DNA of 64,000 nt from Mycobacterium montefiorense (GTDB lineage: Bacteria > Actinomycetota > Actinomycetes > Mycobacteriales > Mycobacteriaceae): contig NZ_BFCH01000018.1 in assembly GCF_003112775.1 (NCBI RefSeq), positions 310,001 to 374,000 on the forward strand. The letters are read 5' to 3'. Position numbers and translations under genes: made by a program. Of this stretch, positions 25,056 through 36,700 are shown in pieces; position 1 is the stretch's first letter; the number at the start of each line of letters is the position of its first letter. Below the pieces are notes generated by a model. That model was not told where the DNA came from, did no database searches, and worked only from the letters and a program-made list of their open reading frames with translations.

Positions 25056-25999
25056 GGGCGGGCGGTGGTCCGCTCAGTGATATGCAGGAACGCCTCGTCG
25101 AGTGAAGGCTTGCGCAGCGAGATGTCGGCGAGTTCGATGCCGAGGGCATCAACTCGCCGAAAGACATCGGCGAGTGTGGTTACTCCTTCGGGAGCGACCA
25201 CCGACACCGAGTTGGTGTCGACGTCGACGTCGACGCCGTCTAGTCCCGTCAGGGCAGCCGCGACCTGGGGCAAGTCGGCGGGATTCGCCGGGCTCACTTG
25301 GCAGTAGTCGGCACCGACCCGACGTTTGAGGTCCTCGGCGGTACCGCTGGCGATCACCTGGCCGTGGTCGATCACGACGACTGAGTCACTCAGTACGTCG
25401 GCCTCTTCCAGGTACTGCGTAGTCAGTAGCACGGTGACCCCCTGCTCGGCCAGCGAGCTCACTAGGGCCCACACGTCGCGGCGGCTGCGCGGGTCGAGGC
25501 CCACCGTCGGCTCGTCAAGGAAAAGCACCTTCGGTCGCACCATCAATGCTGCGGCGAGGTCAACGCGACGCATCATGCCGCCGGAGTATGTGCCCGCTGC
25601 GCGGTCCGCGGCTTCGACTAGGTCGAACTGCTCGATCAACTCGTCCGCGCGAGCCTTCGCCTCCCGGCGACGTTGGCCTCGCAGCCTGCCGAACAAGACG
25701 AGGTTCTCCCGGCCGGTGAGCAGAAAGTCCAGGGCAATGAATTGCCCCGCTATCGCGATGCTGGCGCGCACTTGAGCGGGTCGGCGGGCAATGTCGTGTC
25801 CGACAATGGTGGCCCGGCCCGAAGTCGGGCGTATCAGCGTGGACAGAATATTGATCGTGGTGGTCTTGCCGGCGCCATTGTGGCCGAGCAGACCGCACAC
25901 TGTTCCTGGTGGGACAGAGAAGCTAACACCATTGAGCGCAGGCGTGTTTCGCCCGAAGGTCTTAGAGAGGCCGTCGACTTCGATCGCCAGTGAGCTCAC
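25052..25999 (-). CDS. drrA: ABC exporter ATPase DrrA
   Basis: 315 residues, daunorubicin-resistance-type ABC ATPase. Walker A GHNGAGKTTT at residues 39-48, Q-loop AIAGQFIALDFLLTGRENL, signature TYSGGMMRRVDLA, Walker B KVLFLDEPTVGLD, switch His in LLTTQYLEEAD (Gln in place of the usual His: TTQYLEEAD is normal for the DrrA group), and the DrrA C-terminal extension ending with SLRKPSLDEAFLHIT, which couples to the permeases. GTG start at 25999; no obvious ribosome site upstream, so the message may be leaderless. Powers export by DrrB/DrrC. Confidence 0.9.
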   Translation of the reverse strand: MSSLAIEVDGLSKTFGRNTPALNGVSFSVPPGTVCGLLGHNGAGKTTTINILSTLIRPTSGRATIVGHDIARRPAQVRASIAIAGQFIALDFLLTGRENLVLFGRLRGQRRREAKARADELIEQFDLVEAADRAAGTYSGGMMRRVDLAAALMVRPKVLFLDEPTVGLDPRSRRDVWALVSSLAEQGVTVLLTTQYLEEADVLSDSVVVIDHGQVIASGTAEDLKRRVGADYCQVSPANPADLPQVAAALTGLDGVDVDVDTNSVSVVAPEGVTTLADVFRRVDALGIELADISLRKPSLDEAFLHITERTTARP

Positions 26000-26166
26000 A
26001 GTAGCGAGTATTCCATGGTGGGTGCCGGTATGTTGTCGGTATCGGTGTTACATGGTCTGGGACAGTGGTTTTCGATGGCCTCTGCAATACGGCTCGTACG
26101 CAACCATCTACAAATTCTTAGCCAAATGCCCTCAAGCTTTTCCGTGTTCGCAATCGGTATCGTCAA

Positions 26167-29103
26167 TTAAACCGATTGCCTTGGGATCTCGGCCGTGGGC
26201 GCGTCGTCAGGGTGCTCCTCGCCTAGCAAGGCACGTACCATGGGGCGGGATCCTTCGGGCCGCAGCATCTGACTGGACGGGCGCGGACGAACGACTTGTG
26301 GCCACCAGAACCAACGTCCAAGCAGCGCGGCGATTGTGGGGGTCATGAATGAGCGCACAATCAGCGTGTCGAACAACAGGCCCAGACCGATAGTCGTACC
26401 GACCTGGCCGATGATTCGCAGATCGCTGGACGCCATCGACGCCATCGTGAAAGCGAACACCAGACCCGCGTTCGTCACGACCTTGCCGGTACCGCCCATG
26501 GCGCGAATGATGCCGGTATTGATGCCCGCGCCTATTTCCTCTTTCATTCGGGACACCAGCAGCAGGTTGTAGTCCGACCCCACCGCGAGAAGCACGATCA
26601 CTGACATCGGCAGGACCATCCAGTACAACTTGATGCCCAGGATGTACTGCCAGATCAGTACCGAGAGCCCGAACGACGAGCCGAGCGAGAGTGCGACCGT
26701 ACCCACGATGACTAAGGCGGCGACAAAGCTGCGCGTGATGATCAGCATGATCGTGAAAATCAGGCAGAGAGCGCCGATGCCCGCGATGAAGAGGTCGAAT
26801 TTAGAGCCGTCTTTGAAGTCCTTGAAGGTCGACGCGGTGCCGGCGAGCCAGATCTTGGAGCCTTCGAGGGGCGTCGTTTTGAGCGCCTCCTCGGCTGCCG
26901 TCCGGATCCTGTCCACCCGTGCCACGCTGTCGGGCGATGCCGGGTCGCCCTTGTGGGAAATGATGAATCGGGCCGCTTTCCCGTCTGGCGACAGGAATTG
27001 CGTCATCGCCTTCTGGAAGTCCGGATTTTTGAAAACCTCGGGTGGCAGATAGAAGGAATCGTCATTCCTGGAGGAATCGAATGCCTGGCCCATAGTGGTG
27101 GCATCTTTGTTGTCGACGTCCACCTGGCCGACGATCCCAGACATCGTGCTGTGCATAGTCTGCGTCGTGGTTTTGAAGAACTGCATGGACGCGATCATCT
27201 GCGGGTACATTTCGAGTAACTGTGGCAGCAACGTGTCCATTTTGCGGAGATCGATCAGTAAATCACCGACTTTTTCACTCAGCTCATCGATACCATCGAG
27301 CAGGTCAAATATTGACCTCAGAGACCAGCATATTGGGATATCAAAGCAATGCTTTTCCCAGTAGAAGTAGCTTTTGATGGGTCGAAGGAAATCCTCGAAA
27401 TCTGCGAAATGATTTCTTAATTCGTACAAGATCTGGGTCATCTCGGCGGTCTTGGTGATCGAGTCATGCGTAAGGGCGGTGAGCTCTTTCTGTAATGCGT
27501 AAAGACGTTTCATCGACGCCATTTGTACGTCCATCATACGGATCTGCTCGAGCATGTCGTCCATGCGCGCCTTGATATATTTTATATTTTGATTCTGGGC
27601 CGAGTTCTGCATGCTGAGCATGAAGGGGATTGAGGTGTGTTCAATCGGGGTTCCCTCGGGCCTGGTTATGCCCTGAACTCGAGCAATCCCCGGGACTCTA
27701 AAGATCCCCCGGGCCAACCTGTGTAGGACGATGAAATCGGCCGGATTGCGCATGTCGTGATCAGATTCGATCATTAGAATCTCGGGCAACATACGCGCTT
27801 GGGAGAAGTGACGGTCAGCGGCCGCATAGCCGACATTCGCTGGAATATCGTCGGGCATGTAGAGCCGGTTGTTGTAGCTCGTTTGGTAACCCGGCAGTGT
27901 GACCAAGCCGACCAGCGCGACGGCGATCGTGGCGACCAGAATCGGGATGGGCCAGCGGACAATTGACGTGCCGATCCGGCGCCACCGACCAAAGCGGATC
28001 GCTCGCGTGGGATCGAGTAGCCCGAAGCGGCCTCCAATGGTCAGGACTGCCGGCACCAACGTCAGCGCGATGACAACGGAAACGACCAAGCCGATCGCGC
28101 AAGGCACGCCCATGGTCTGGAAGATCGGCATTCGGGTAGAGCTCAGGCACAACATCGCTCCGGCGATCGTCAAGCCGGACCCCAAGACAACGGGAACGAC
28201 CGCGCGGAAGGTGCTGTAGTAGGCGGTTTCCCGATCCTCGCCGGCTTGGCGTGCCTCTTGATATCGGCCGAAGAAGAAGATCCCGTAGTCCGTTCCGGCC
28301 GCCATCGCAAGGGCCACCAGCAGGTTGACGGCGAACGTCGACAACTGCACGAGACTGTTATCGCCGAGAAACGCGACGATTCCGCGGGCCGCGAGTACCT
28401 CGACCCCGACGGTGATCAACAATAGGATCGTCGTGATGATCGACCGGTAGACGAAAAGTAGCACCACGAAAATGATCGCCGCGCCTACCGCGGTCATCTT
28501 CAGGATCGATCTATCACCAGCCTCTTGCATGTCCGAGAACAGCGCAGACGGACCGGTGACATAAGCCTTGATCCCAGCAGGGGGCGGATTTTTCGCAAGA
28601 ATGTCTCGGACAGCGGCGATCGAGTCTTGGCCCTGCGTCGTGCCCTGGTTGCCGGCCAGATTCATTTGGACGTATACGGCCTTGCTGTCGGCACTTTGTG
28701 CACCCGCCGAGGTCAGTCGGTCGCCCCACAAATCCTGCACATGTTCGATATGCTTTGTGTCGGCCTTGAGCACCCGCATCAATTTGTCGTAGTACCTGTG
28801 CGCGTTGTCGCCGAGCTCGTTCTGCCCCTCGATCACGAGCATGACAAAGCTATCCGAGTCGGACTCTTTGAAGACCTTGCCCATGCGCATCATGGCCTGC
28901 ACCGCCGGCGCATCCTGGGGAGCCAGCGGCACGGAATGCTCTCGGCCCACCCGCTCCAGCGACGGAACTCCGAAGGTGACCAGCAGGGTCAGCGCGATCC
29001 ACCCCAGGACGAAGAGCAGCGAAAGATTGCGGAGCGTCCGTGCCACGAACGGCTTCTGAACCGGGGGCTCAGGGTGTTCGGCAGCGATAGGTTCCGTGGT
29101 CAT
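26167..29103 (-). CDS. mmpL4b: MmpL-family transporter (MmpL4b-like)
   Basis: 978 residues, RND-superfamily MmpL transporter with about 12 membrane helices: one near the N-terminus, a group at roughly residues 190-400, and a second group near the C-terminus. The large second extracellular loop contains a long amphipathic coiled-coil region ([23 protein letters not shown]) as in MmpL4/MmpL5. Family signatures [22 protein letters not shown] and [20 protein letters not shown] carry the proton-relay Asp-Tyr pairs. ATG 29103 is chosen (GAGG upstream, nine bases after the mmpL4a stop). In M. smegmatis MmpL4a/MmpL4b are needed for GPL synthesis and export. Confidence 0.92.
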   Translation of the reverse strand: MTTEPIAAEHPEPPVQKPFVARTLRNLSLLFVLGWIALTLLVTFGVPSLERVGREHSVPLAPQDAPAVQAMMRMGKVFKESDSDSFVMLVIEGQNELGDNAHRYYDKLMRVLKADTKHIEHVQDLWGDRLTSAGAQSADSKAVYVQMNLAGNQGTTQGQDSIAAVRDILAKNPPPAGIKAYVTGPSALFSDMQEAGDRSILKMTAVGAAIIFVVLLFVYRSIITTILLLITVGVEVLAARGIVAFLGDNSLVQLSTFAVNLLVALAMAAGTDYGIFFFGRYQEARQAGEDRETAYYSTFRAVVPVVLGSGLTIAGAMLCLSSTRMPIFQTMGVPCAIGLVVSVVIALTLVPAVLTIGGRFGLLDPTRAIRFGRWRRIGTSIVRWPIPILVATIAVALVGLVTLPGYQTSYNNRLYMPDDIPANVGYAAADRHFSQARMLPEILMIESDHDMRNPADFIVLHRLARGIFRVPGIARVQGITRPEGTPIEHTSIPFMLSMQNSAQNQNIKYIKARMDDMLEQIRMMDVQMASMKRLYALQKELTALTHDSITKTAEMTQILYELRNHFADFEDFLRPIKSYFYWEKHCFDIPICWSLRSIFDLLDGIDELSEKVGDLLIDLRKMDTLLPQLLEMYPQMIASMQFFKTTTQTMHSTMSGIVGQVDVDNKDATTMGQAFDSSRNDDSFYLPPEVFKNPDFQKAMTQFLSPDGKAARFIISHKGDPASPDSVARVDRIRTAAEEALKTTPLEGSKIWLAGTASTFKDFKDGSKFDLFIAGIGALCLIFTIMLIITRSFVAALVIVGTVALSLGSSFGLSVLIWQYILGIKLYWMVLPMSVIVLLAVGSDYNLLLVSRMKEEIGAGINTGIIRAMGGTGKVVTNAGLVFAFTMASMASSDLRIIGQVGTTIGLGLLFDTLIVRSFMTPTIAALLGRWFWWPQVVRPRPSSQMLRPEGSRPMVRALLGEEHPDDAPTAEIPRQSV

Positions 29104-29111
29104 GTCGCGCC

Positions 29112-32006
29112 TCACCGCGTTTCTTTCAGCAGCAGCGAACGTACTAACGGGCGGGACCCCAGCGGGCGCAGCATCTGGCTTGCGGGCCGGGTGCGCACCT
29201 GCTGCGGCCACCAGAACCAGCGCCCCAGCAACGCCGCGACGGCCGGTGTCATGAAGGCACGCACCACCAGGGTGTCGAAGAGCAGACCCATCCCGATGGT
29301 GGTGCCCAGCTGGGCGATGCTGCGCAGGTCGCTGACGGCCATCGACGCCATTGTGAATGCGAACACCAGGCCAGCATTGGTGACGACCTTTCCGGTGCCC
29401 GCCATGGCGCGGATGATGCCGGTGTGGATACCGGCGGCCAGCTCCTCTTTCATCCTGGAGACAAGTAACAAGTTGTAGTCAGAGCCCACGGCCAAAAGGA
29501 CGATCACGGACATCGAAAGTACGGTCCAGTGGATTTGCAGGCCCAGTAAATATTGCCAAACCAGGATGGACATCCCGAAGGACGCCCCCAACGAAAGCAA
29601 TACCGTCCCCACGATCACCAGCGCGGCGAAAAAACTTCGCGTCATGATCAGCATGATGATGAAAATAAGACATAGGGCCGCGACGCCGGCGATCAAGAGA
29701 TCGTATTTGGCGCCGTCGACTAAGTCCTTCACCACAGCCGCGGTTCCGGTGAGGTAAATCTTGGAGTCTTCCAGCGGAGTGCCCTTCAGCGACTCCTCGG
29801 CGGCTGTTCTGATCGGATCTACGCGGGAGAGGCCCTCAGGTGTTGCCGGATCGCCCTTTTGTGAAATAAGCATCCGGGCGTTCTTGCCGTCCGGCGACAG
29901 GAAGATCTTCATGACTCGTTTGAAGGCATCCGAACTTTCGATAATGCCCGGTGGCAGATAGAAAGAATCGTCGTTTTTGGAGCTGTCGTACGCCTGGCCC
30001 ATCGCATTCGGGTTTTGGCCGCCGTTCACCTCCATCTGGCCCATGGTCCCCTGCATGGTGCTATGCATGGTGAGCATCATTGTCCGCATACTCTGCATAG
30101 TTTCGATCATCTGCGGGATCTGTATGATTATCTGCGGCAACAGCAGATCGAGTTTATCGAGGTCGACCACTAGTTCGGTAAACTTGTCATTGACTTCGTC
30201 GACGCCGTCGATGGCATCGAAGACGGATCTAATCGCATAGCAGACGGGAATGTCGTAGCAATGCTTTTCCCAATAGAAATAGCTACGCAGAGGCCTGTAA
30301 AAATCTTCGAAGTCGGAAGCGCGATCCCGCAATTCCGCCGTAACTTTCTGAATTTCATGCGTTCGCGCGACCATGTCATGCGTTGTTGCGGTAAGTTCTT
30401 TCATAACACCTAGCATGTGTTGCATCAGGGCAATCATTTTGCCCATTTCCGCGGCCTGTTTCAGCATGTCATTCATGCGGTCCTTTTGGAACGCCATATT
30501 TGTCAGCTGAGATGACTGCGACATGCTCATGATGTACGGAATGCTGGTGTGCGCGAGCGCTGTTCCCTCGGGCCGGGTAACGCTCTGAACCGTAGAAATT
30601 CCTGGCACTGCAAGAATGCCCTTAGCTAATTGATTCAATACCAGCATATCGGTAGAATTGCGTAGGTCATGATCGGCTTCTACTAAAAGAATTTCCGGCA
30701 TCATCATTCGCGACTCAGGAAAGTGTCGCGCCGCTGCCGCATTTCCTACGCTGGCGGGGATATTCTCGGGGATAAACTTCTGATCGTCGTAGCTGGGATT
30801 GTATCCGGGTAGCGTCAGCAGGCCGATGAGGGCAACCGCTACCGTGGAGATGAGAATGGGTGTCGGCCAGCGAACTATCGCCGTACCAATTCGTCGCCAG
30901 CCGCGAACCTGGAGCTTCCGTTTCGGTTCGAAAAGGCCGAAACGGCCTCCAACAGCCAGAAGTGCGGGCGCGAGCGTGAGCGCCACCAGGACCGCGACTG
31001 CGATGCCCACGGCATTGGGAAGCCCGAGCGGTTGGAAATAAGGGAGCCGGGTAAAGCTCAGGCAAAGTACCGCCCCGGCAATCGTCAAACCGGACGCCAG
31101 GACAACCTTGGCAACGCTACTGAACGTGGTATAGAAAGCGGTTTCGCGATCTTCGCCAGCCTGTCGGGCTTCCTGATACCGCCCAACAAAAAATATTCCA
31201 TAGTCAGTACCGGTGGCGATGACGGCGGCCACGAGCAGGTTAACGGCAAACGTGGTGAGCCCGAGGAGGCCGTGATAGCCCAGCAAGGCGACCATTCCGC
31301 GCGAGACTGTCAATTGCAGCCCGACCATCACCAACAAAAGAATGACGGTGAAAAGCGAGCGATAGACGAGCAGCAGCATAATGAAGATCACTGAAAGGCT
31401 GGCCAAGGTGACCGTTGTGACAGTCTCCTGACCTGCCTTATTCATGTCCGCGACGGTTGCTGCCGGGCCGGTCACGTAAACGTGAAGTCCGTTCGGCGCA
31501 GCCAATTCCGCGACGACGTTCCGGATGACCTGTACCGATTCGTCCCCCGCGGCCGCGCCCTGGCCGCCGTTGATGTTCAACTGCACATACGCGGCTTTGC
31601 CGTCAATGCTTTGCGCGGCGGCAGCCGTGACCGGGTCACCCCAAAAATTCTGGACGTGTTGAACGTGTTTGGTATCGGCTTCCAGCCGACGGACCAACTC
31701 GTCGTAATACTGGTGGTCCTGTTGGCCGAGGGGCCTGTCTGCCTCCAAGACGATCATCGCCAAAGCGCCCGAATTGGATTCCTTGAAATCCTGGCCGAGG
31801 CGCAGCATTGCTTTGAAAGATGGCGCGTCAATGGGGGTCAGCGATACAGAATGTTGTTGCTCGACGACCTCCAGCGGAGGGACACCTATCGTCACGAAGA
31901 CGGCGAAACCCAGCCATCCCAGGATGATGAGTATCGAAAACCGGTGGATCGTCCGCGCCACGAAGGGCCGCGCGGGCCGCTCCGTGCCGATGTTTTCGTC
32001 GCTCAT
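29112..32006 (-). CDS. mmpL4a: MmpL-family transporter (MmpL4a-like)
   Basis: 964 residues, paralogue of the next gene with the same organisation: N-terminal helix [16 protein letters not shown], membrane bundle with [23 protein letters not shown], coiled-coil loop ([22 protein letters not shown]), and C-terminal bundle with [21 protein letters not shown] and [28 protein letters not shown] 32006 overlaps the mmpS4 stop by four bases (ATGA). Works in the inner membrane with MmpS4 and MmpL4b to move GPL outward; forms one operon mmpS4-mmpL4a-mmpL4b. Confidence 0.92.
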   Translation of the reverse strand: MSDENIGTERPARPFVARTIHRFSILIILGWLGFAVFVTIGVPPLEVVEQQHSVSLTPIDAPSFKAMLRLGQDFKESNSGALAMIVLEADRPLGQQDHQYYDELVRRLEADTKHVQHVQNFWGDPVTAAAAQSIDGKAAYVQLNINGGQGAAAGDESVQVIRNVVAELAAPNGLHVYVTGPAATVADMNKAGQETVTTVTLASLSVIFIMLLLVYRSLFTVILLLVMVGLQLTVSRGMVALLGYHGLLGLTTFAVNLLVAAVIATGTDYGIFFVGRYQEARQAGEDRETAFYTTFSSVAKVVLASGLTIAGAVLCLSFTRLPYFQPLGLPNAVGIAVAVLVALTLAPALLAVGGRFGLFEPKRKLQVRGWRRIGTAIVRWPTPILISTVAVALIGLLTLPGYNPSYDDQKFIPENIPASVGNAAAARHFPESRMMMPEILLVEADHDLRNSTDMLVLNQLAKGILAVPGISTVQSVTRPEGTALAHTSIPYIMSMSQSSQLTNMAFQKDRMNDMLKQAAEMGKMIALMQHMLGVMKELTATTHDMVARTHEIQKVTAELRDRASDFEDFYRPLRSYFYWEKHCYDIPVCYAIRSVFDAIDGVDEVNDKFTELVVDLDKLDLLLPQIIIQIPQMIETMQSMRTMMLTMHSTMQGTMGQMEVNGGQNPNAMGQAYDSSKNDDSFYLPPGIIESSDAFKRVMKIFLSPDGKNARMLISQKGDPATPEGLSRVDPIRTAAEESLKGTPLEDSKIYLTGTAAVVKDLVDGAKYDLLIAGVAALCLIFIIMLIMTRSFFAALVIVGTVLLSLGASFGMSILVWQYLLGLQIHWTVLSMSVIVLLAVGSDYNLLLVSRMKEELAAGIHTGIIRAMAGTGKVVTNAGLVFAFTMASMAVSDLRSIAQLGTTIGMGLLFDTLVVRAFMTPAVAALLGRWFWWPQQVRTRPASQMLRPLGSRPLVRSLLLKETR

Positions 32007-32647
32007 GCCGCCGTTAGCACGCAGTACGTGAAGGCGTTCACTTCGTGGGACACCTTCTCGGACTTGACGGTGCCATCGACGATGATGCGGCAGCCGATCG
32101 TATCGGTATCACCTTGCGCCACTACGTTTCCCACGATTGACGGAAGCGTCGTCGATAGATCCATCGACCACGGCAGAGTGACGGCGTTGATGTGCTGCGG
32201 GTCGGCATTGACATCGAAATAGCTGATATCGGCCACGGTCCCGGGCGCGCCGAAAACCTCGTACTTCAGATGCTTGGGGTTAAACGGCTTGCTGTCTTTG
32301 ACCCTGGTGTCGGCGTACGACTGTCGCTTCTCAGAGCCGAATATCCCGTGCAGCCGGGAGACCGTGAATCCGCCGGCAGTCAGCACCGCAACGATGAGCA
32401 GTGGAATCCAGATTCGCCCCAGCAGCCTGAATGCTCCAGTTCCCGCGTTGCGGCCGCCTTTTCGCGGGCCGTCGGGCGGTTGAGAACCCGGCGACGACTG
32501 GCGACCAAACCGCCCGAAGCGACCGGAGGGCTGACCAACGTCATGGTTACCCCCGGCGGCGGCGTCGGACCGGGCTCGAACGTCGTGTTCGACCACCGCA
32601 CCCCCTTCAACCCGTTCCTGGACTCGCTGTTTCAAGCGCTTAAACAT
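32003..32647 (-). CDS. mmpS4: MmpS-family periplasmic accessory protein (MmpS4-like)
   Basis: 214 residues from ATG 32647 ([13 protein letters not shown]). A Gly/Pro/Arg-rich cytoplasmic stretch of about 75 residues precedes a single membrane helix [19 protein letters not shown], followed by the conserved MmpS periplasmic domain: [77 protein letters not shown] with the Cys pair of the family. Typical MmpS proteins are about 140 residues, so the N-terminal extension is notable. In M. smegmatis MmpS4 promotes assembly of the GPL export machinery. First gene of its operon, divergent from mbtH-mps1-mps2. Confidence 0.9.
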   Translation of the reverse strand: MFKRLKQRVQERVEGGAVVEHDVRARSDAAAGGNHDVGQPSGRFGRFGRQSSPGSQPPDGPRKGGRNAGTGAFRLLGRIWIPLLIVAVLTAGGFTVSRLHGIFGSEKRQSYADTRVKDSKPFNPKHLKYEVFGAPGTVADISYFDVNADPQHINAVTLPWSMDLSTTLPSIVGNVVAQGDTDTIGCRIIVDGTVKSEKVSHEVNAFTYCVLTAA

Positions 32648-33444
32648 GTACCCACACTTCGATCGCACCACGCCAGACCTGCGGCGGTCGTCTCATACGA
32701 GTGGCGTTCGGCGAGTGCGATCAGATCTTGATGAGTAAACCATGCCATTGGCTCCGACATCAGATCTTTCGTAACCCGGTATGTGATCGTTACTGGAACC
32801 GCCAGCGTAGTGGCACGCTACCAAATCTGCCGAATCCCCCGAACGGCAGGGGTTGTATGCGTCATTGTCCCGAGCAATGGTGATTGATATTACATTCCCG
32901 TGCGATCCCGTGTAGTAAGCGATCATCCGCTGAAGGCTAGGGCATGGCCAGCTAACGAAGTGTTGGTGGTGCGTAAGCGTGTGATTTGTGGTCTTAAGAA
33001 CGATTCTGGCGATCCCATCTTGCCGCTAAGGCGAGGCTCGCCTAGGCGCTCGATGGAATGGGCGTGCGGGGGCCGATAGCTACCTTGCGGTCCTCGTGTC
33101 TACCCGGCACGGCATTCGGTCTGATCTGCGGAGCCCCGCGGTGGTCGGGTGTGGCGGGTTTGGCTCCCCGCAACTAACGAGCAGGGAGACCGTCGCTCGG
33201 TCGTCTGTTCGGCGCCGGTACCGTACTCTGGGCAGTCGACAGAAAGCCAATGCCGTCACTGCAGGTCACTGCACTCGAAGGCGTCAACGCCCGCGCGTTG
33301 CGTCGGCGCACCCAATTGCCAAGAGGTGTCACGAGTGCTTAACAGATCACATCGGGAACTTTGTCCAAACGCCCGACCGAGCCTGTTGGCCTCCAGTATG
33401 GTTTGGAACGACCCCACCTATATCGAGAGAACCCCTGGAGAACT
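32648..33444. other. Divergent regulatory region between mmpS4 and mbtH-mps
   Basis: About 800 bases separating the export operon (left) from the mbtH-mps1-mps2 operon (right). Reading frames here have no recognisable protein content. It must carry both promoters of the GPL assembly and export genes, but I cannot place a -10 element or operator with confidence. Confidence 0.5.
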
Positions 33445-33676
33445 GTGAGCACCAAGTCCGTTCGACGACGATAATGGCAGTTTTTTCGTCTTGGTCAATG
33501 ACGAAGAGCAACACAGCCTGTGGCCTACCTTCGCCGATGTTCCCACGGGGTGGAGGGTGGTATACGGCGAAGCCGACCGTGCGGCGTGCCTTGACTACAT
33601 CGAGCAGAACTGGCCCGATATCCGGCCGAAGAGTCTGCGCGAGCGGCTGGCAGCGGGTCGGAGTTTTGATAAGTAA
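33445..33676 (+). CDS. mbtH: MbtH-like NRPS accessory protein with frameshifted 5' end
   Basis: MbtH proteins bind NRPS adenylation domains and are needed for their activity. From 33461 the family sequence is complete in one frame: [22 protein letters not shown], then [30 protein letters not shown] with the conserved Trp residues. The expected start, GTG 33445 with GGAG upstream, is one base out of frame: it reads Ser-Thr-Lys-Ser-Val and stops at 33472. Dropping one base near 33456 (AAGTCC to AATCC) restores M-S-T-N-P-F-D-D-D. In the actual frame a TGA at 33446 precedes, and the first usable start is TTG 33491, giving 61 residues lacking the first beta strand. A sequencing error is possible. 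Confidence 0.85.
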
Positions 33677-33720
33677 ACCGCCTGGGTATGGGGACTCGGG
33701 TGGAGCTCTGGGGGTCTCAC

Positions 33721-36700
33721 ATGGAACGTGGTGAGCAGACACACCCGCTGACGCGTGGGCAGCTGGACATTTGGCTGTCGCAGGAAACCGGCTTTGCCGG
33801 CACCGAGTGGCAGCTCGGCCTTTTGGTGCGCATCGAGGGTGACGTCGATCGCGATGTGCTGCAGCAGGCGATCCGCCAAGTGGTCGCCGAAGCCGAATCC
33901 GGCCGGGTCGCGTTCTTCGAAGCGGATGGCCACGTTTTGCAAAAGGCTGTCGATTATCCGGATACCGAGCTGGGTTTCTATGATTTAAGAGGCGCGGAGG
34001 ATCCTGTTCGAAAAGCCCGCGAAACGGCATCGTCAATTCAACGTACGCCAATGCCATTCTCTGGTCCGCTTTTCATATTTGCGTTATTCCAAACACAAGA
34101 CAGTGAATTCTATTTGTTTGCTTGCTGTCACCACATCGCGGTGGACGGCATGGGCATGGCCCTGGTGAGTCGCCGGGTTGCCACCATCTACTCAGCGCTG
34201 GTCGCCGGTGAGCCGGCGCCCGACGCGTATTTCAGCTCCTTGCAGGACTTGATCGACTGCGAGTCCGGCTACGAGGCGTCCCCCGACTATCAGGACGACC
34301 AGGCCTATTGGCAGGAACACCTGCCCTCGGAAAGCGGATTCCATCACCGGCTACCTCAGGCCACGGCCGAGCGCGACCCCTATCTGACTTCCGCGTCGGT
34401 TCAGGTGGACCCGGCGGTCGTGGGCCGAATGCAGCAATTGACGAAACAGCTTCGGGTACGCCGGTATTCGGCTATTACCGCCGCGTGTGCGCTGCTGGTA
34501 CGCGGATGGTCTGGGAACGCTTCCGAGGTGGTGCTCGATTTCCCGGTCAGCCGCCGGGTGACCGAAGCATCGAGGAAACTGCCCGCGATGCTTGCCGGAG
34601 TTGTTCCGTTGGTCTTGACGACATCACCGGAGTCGACGGTTGCCGACTTCGTTGCCCATGTCGACACGCGAATTCGGGAGTTGTTGCAGCATCAGCGTTT
34701 CCCGGTGCACGCCCTCGAAGGTGAGGGTGGCGCCAGACAGGACGCGAATCGTGTGGGCGTCAACTTCATCCCGTCGCGCCTGACCCTGAACCTTGCCGGT
34801 GCTCCGGCGCATGCGTCGTACACCAACCACGGCCCGGTTGGCCACTTCGGATTTTTCTTCCTCGGTGCCGGCGATCAGCTCCACCTGAGCACGGCCGGTC
34901 CGGGGCAGCCGTTCGCGAATTTCGCCGTCCCCGATCTTGCCGCGCGGTTGCAGCGCGTCCTGTTGGCGATGGTCGAGAACCCCGACGCGCCGCTGTCGTC
35001 GATCGAGGCTCTGGACGCCGGTGACTCGGCCCGCCTTGACGAGATCGGTAACCGCGCGGTGCTGACCGAATCGGCCACGGCGAAGCTGTCGATTCCGGCG
35101 GTGTTCAGCGGACACGTCGAGCGCACCCCCGAGGCAGTGGCGGTCACTTTCGAGGGCCGATCCACCACCTATCGGGAACTCGACGAGGCGGCTAATCGAT
35201 TGGCGCACTTGCTGGCCAGCGAAGGCGTGGGCCCCGGCCACTGTGTGGCCCTTCAGTTTTCCCGTTCGGCCGACGCGATCATCGCGATCCTGGCGGTGTT
35301 GAAGACCGGTGCTGCGTATCTGCCGATCGACCCGGCACTGCCTTCGGCGCGAACGGAGTTCATGGTCGCCGACGCCGCGCCGACCGCGGTGGTTACTACC
35401 GCCGATCTCCTGTCGCGGTTGAACGGCCGGGATCTGGTGGTCATCGACGTCGCTGATCCGCGTGTCGCGACGCAGCCCAGCACCGCATTGCCGCCGCCGG
35501 ACCCGGACAATATCGCCCATATTATCTACACGTCCGGCACCACCGGCACTCCCAAAGGTGTTGCCGTCACGCATCACAACGTCACGCAGCTGTTCGCCAG
35601 CTTCGATGCCGGCCTGCCGCGGACCGGGGTGTGGTCGCAGTGCCACTCGCTGTCCTTCGACTTCTCGGTGTGGGAGATCTGGGCTGCCCTGCTCGGGGGC
35701 AGGCGCCTGGTTGTGGTGCCCGAGTCGGTGACTCGCTCACCGGAAGACTTCCACGCCTTGCTGGTTGGCGAACACGTCAGCGTGCTCACCCAGACACCCT
35801 CTGCGGTCGGGATGCTCTCGCCCGAGGGTTTGGAGACGGCGGCGTTGGTGGTCGCGGGCGAGGCCTGCCCACCCGAGGTCATGGACCAATGGGCACCCGG
35901 ACGGGTGATGATCAATGGCTACGGCCCCACCGAGACCACGGTCTGTGTGGCGATCAGCGCTCCACTGGTGCCCGGATCCGGCGTGGTGCCGATCGGTTCG
36001 CCGGTCCCCGGTGCGGCGTTATTCGTGCTGGACCGATGGCTGAAGCCGGTGCCGCCGGGCGTCGTCGGTGAGTTGTATGTGGCGGGAGCCGGGGTGGCGT
36101 GTGGATACGTGCGCCGGGCCGGGCTGACCTCGTCGCGCTTCGTGGCGTGCCCGTTCGGGCAGCCGGGGGATCGGATGTATCGCACTGGAGACCTGGTCTC
36201 GTGGGGCGACGATGGACAGCTGCTCTACCTCGGTCGCGCAGACGAACAGGTCAAGATCCGCGGGTACCGCATCGAGTTGGGTGAGGTGCAAGCCGCGCTC
36301 GCCGCGCTGGACGACGTCAAGCAGGCGGCCGTCATCGCCCGCGAGGACCGTCCCGGCGACAAGCGCCTGGTCGGCTATGTCACCGGCACCATCGACCCCG
36401 CCGCGGCGCGGACGAGGCTGGCTGAGGGGCTGCCGGCCTATATGGTCCCGGCCGCGGTGGTCGTCCTGGACTCGTTGCCGCTGACCCCCAACGGCAAGCT
36501 CGACACTCGCGCCCTGCCGGCGCCCGAGTACCACAACGTCGGTGGCGCTTACCGTGCTCCGACAACCGCGGTCGAAGAGGTCCTGGCCGCCATCTACTCC
36601 GAAATTCTGGGTCTCGAGCGAGTCGGGATCGATGACTCATTCTTCGACCTGGGCGGCGACAGCATTCTGTCCATGCAGGTGGTGGCCCGGGCCCGGGCGG

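Noticed and set aside
33096-33734. 212-codon frame across the mbtH region
   Set aside because: It overlaps the legible MbtH frame and the mps1 start in another phase and shows no protein-like pattern.
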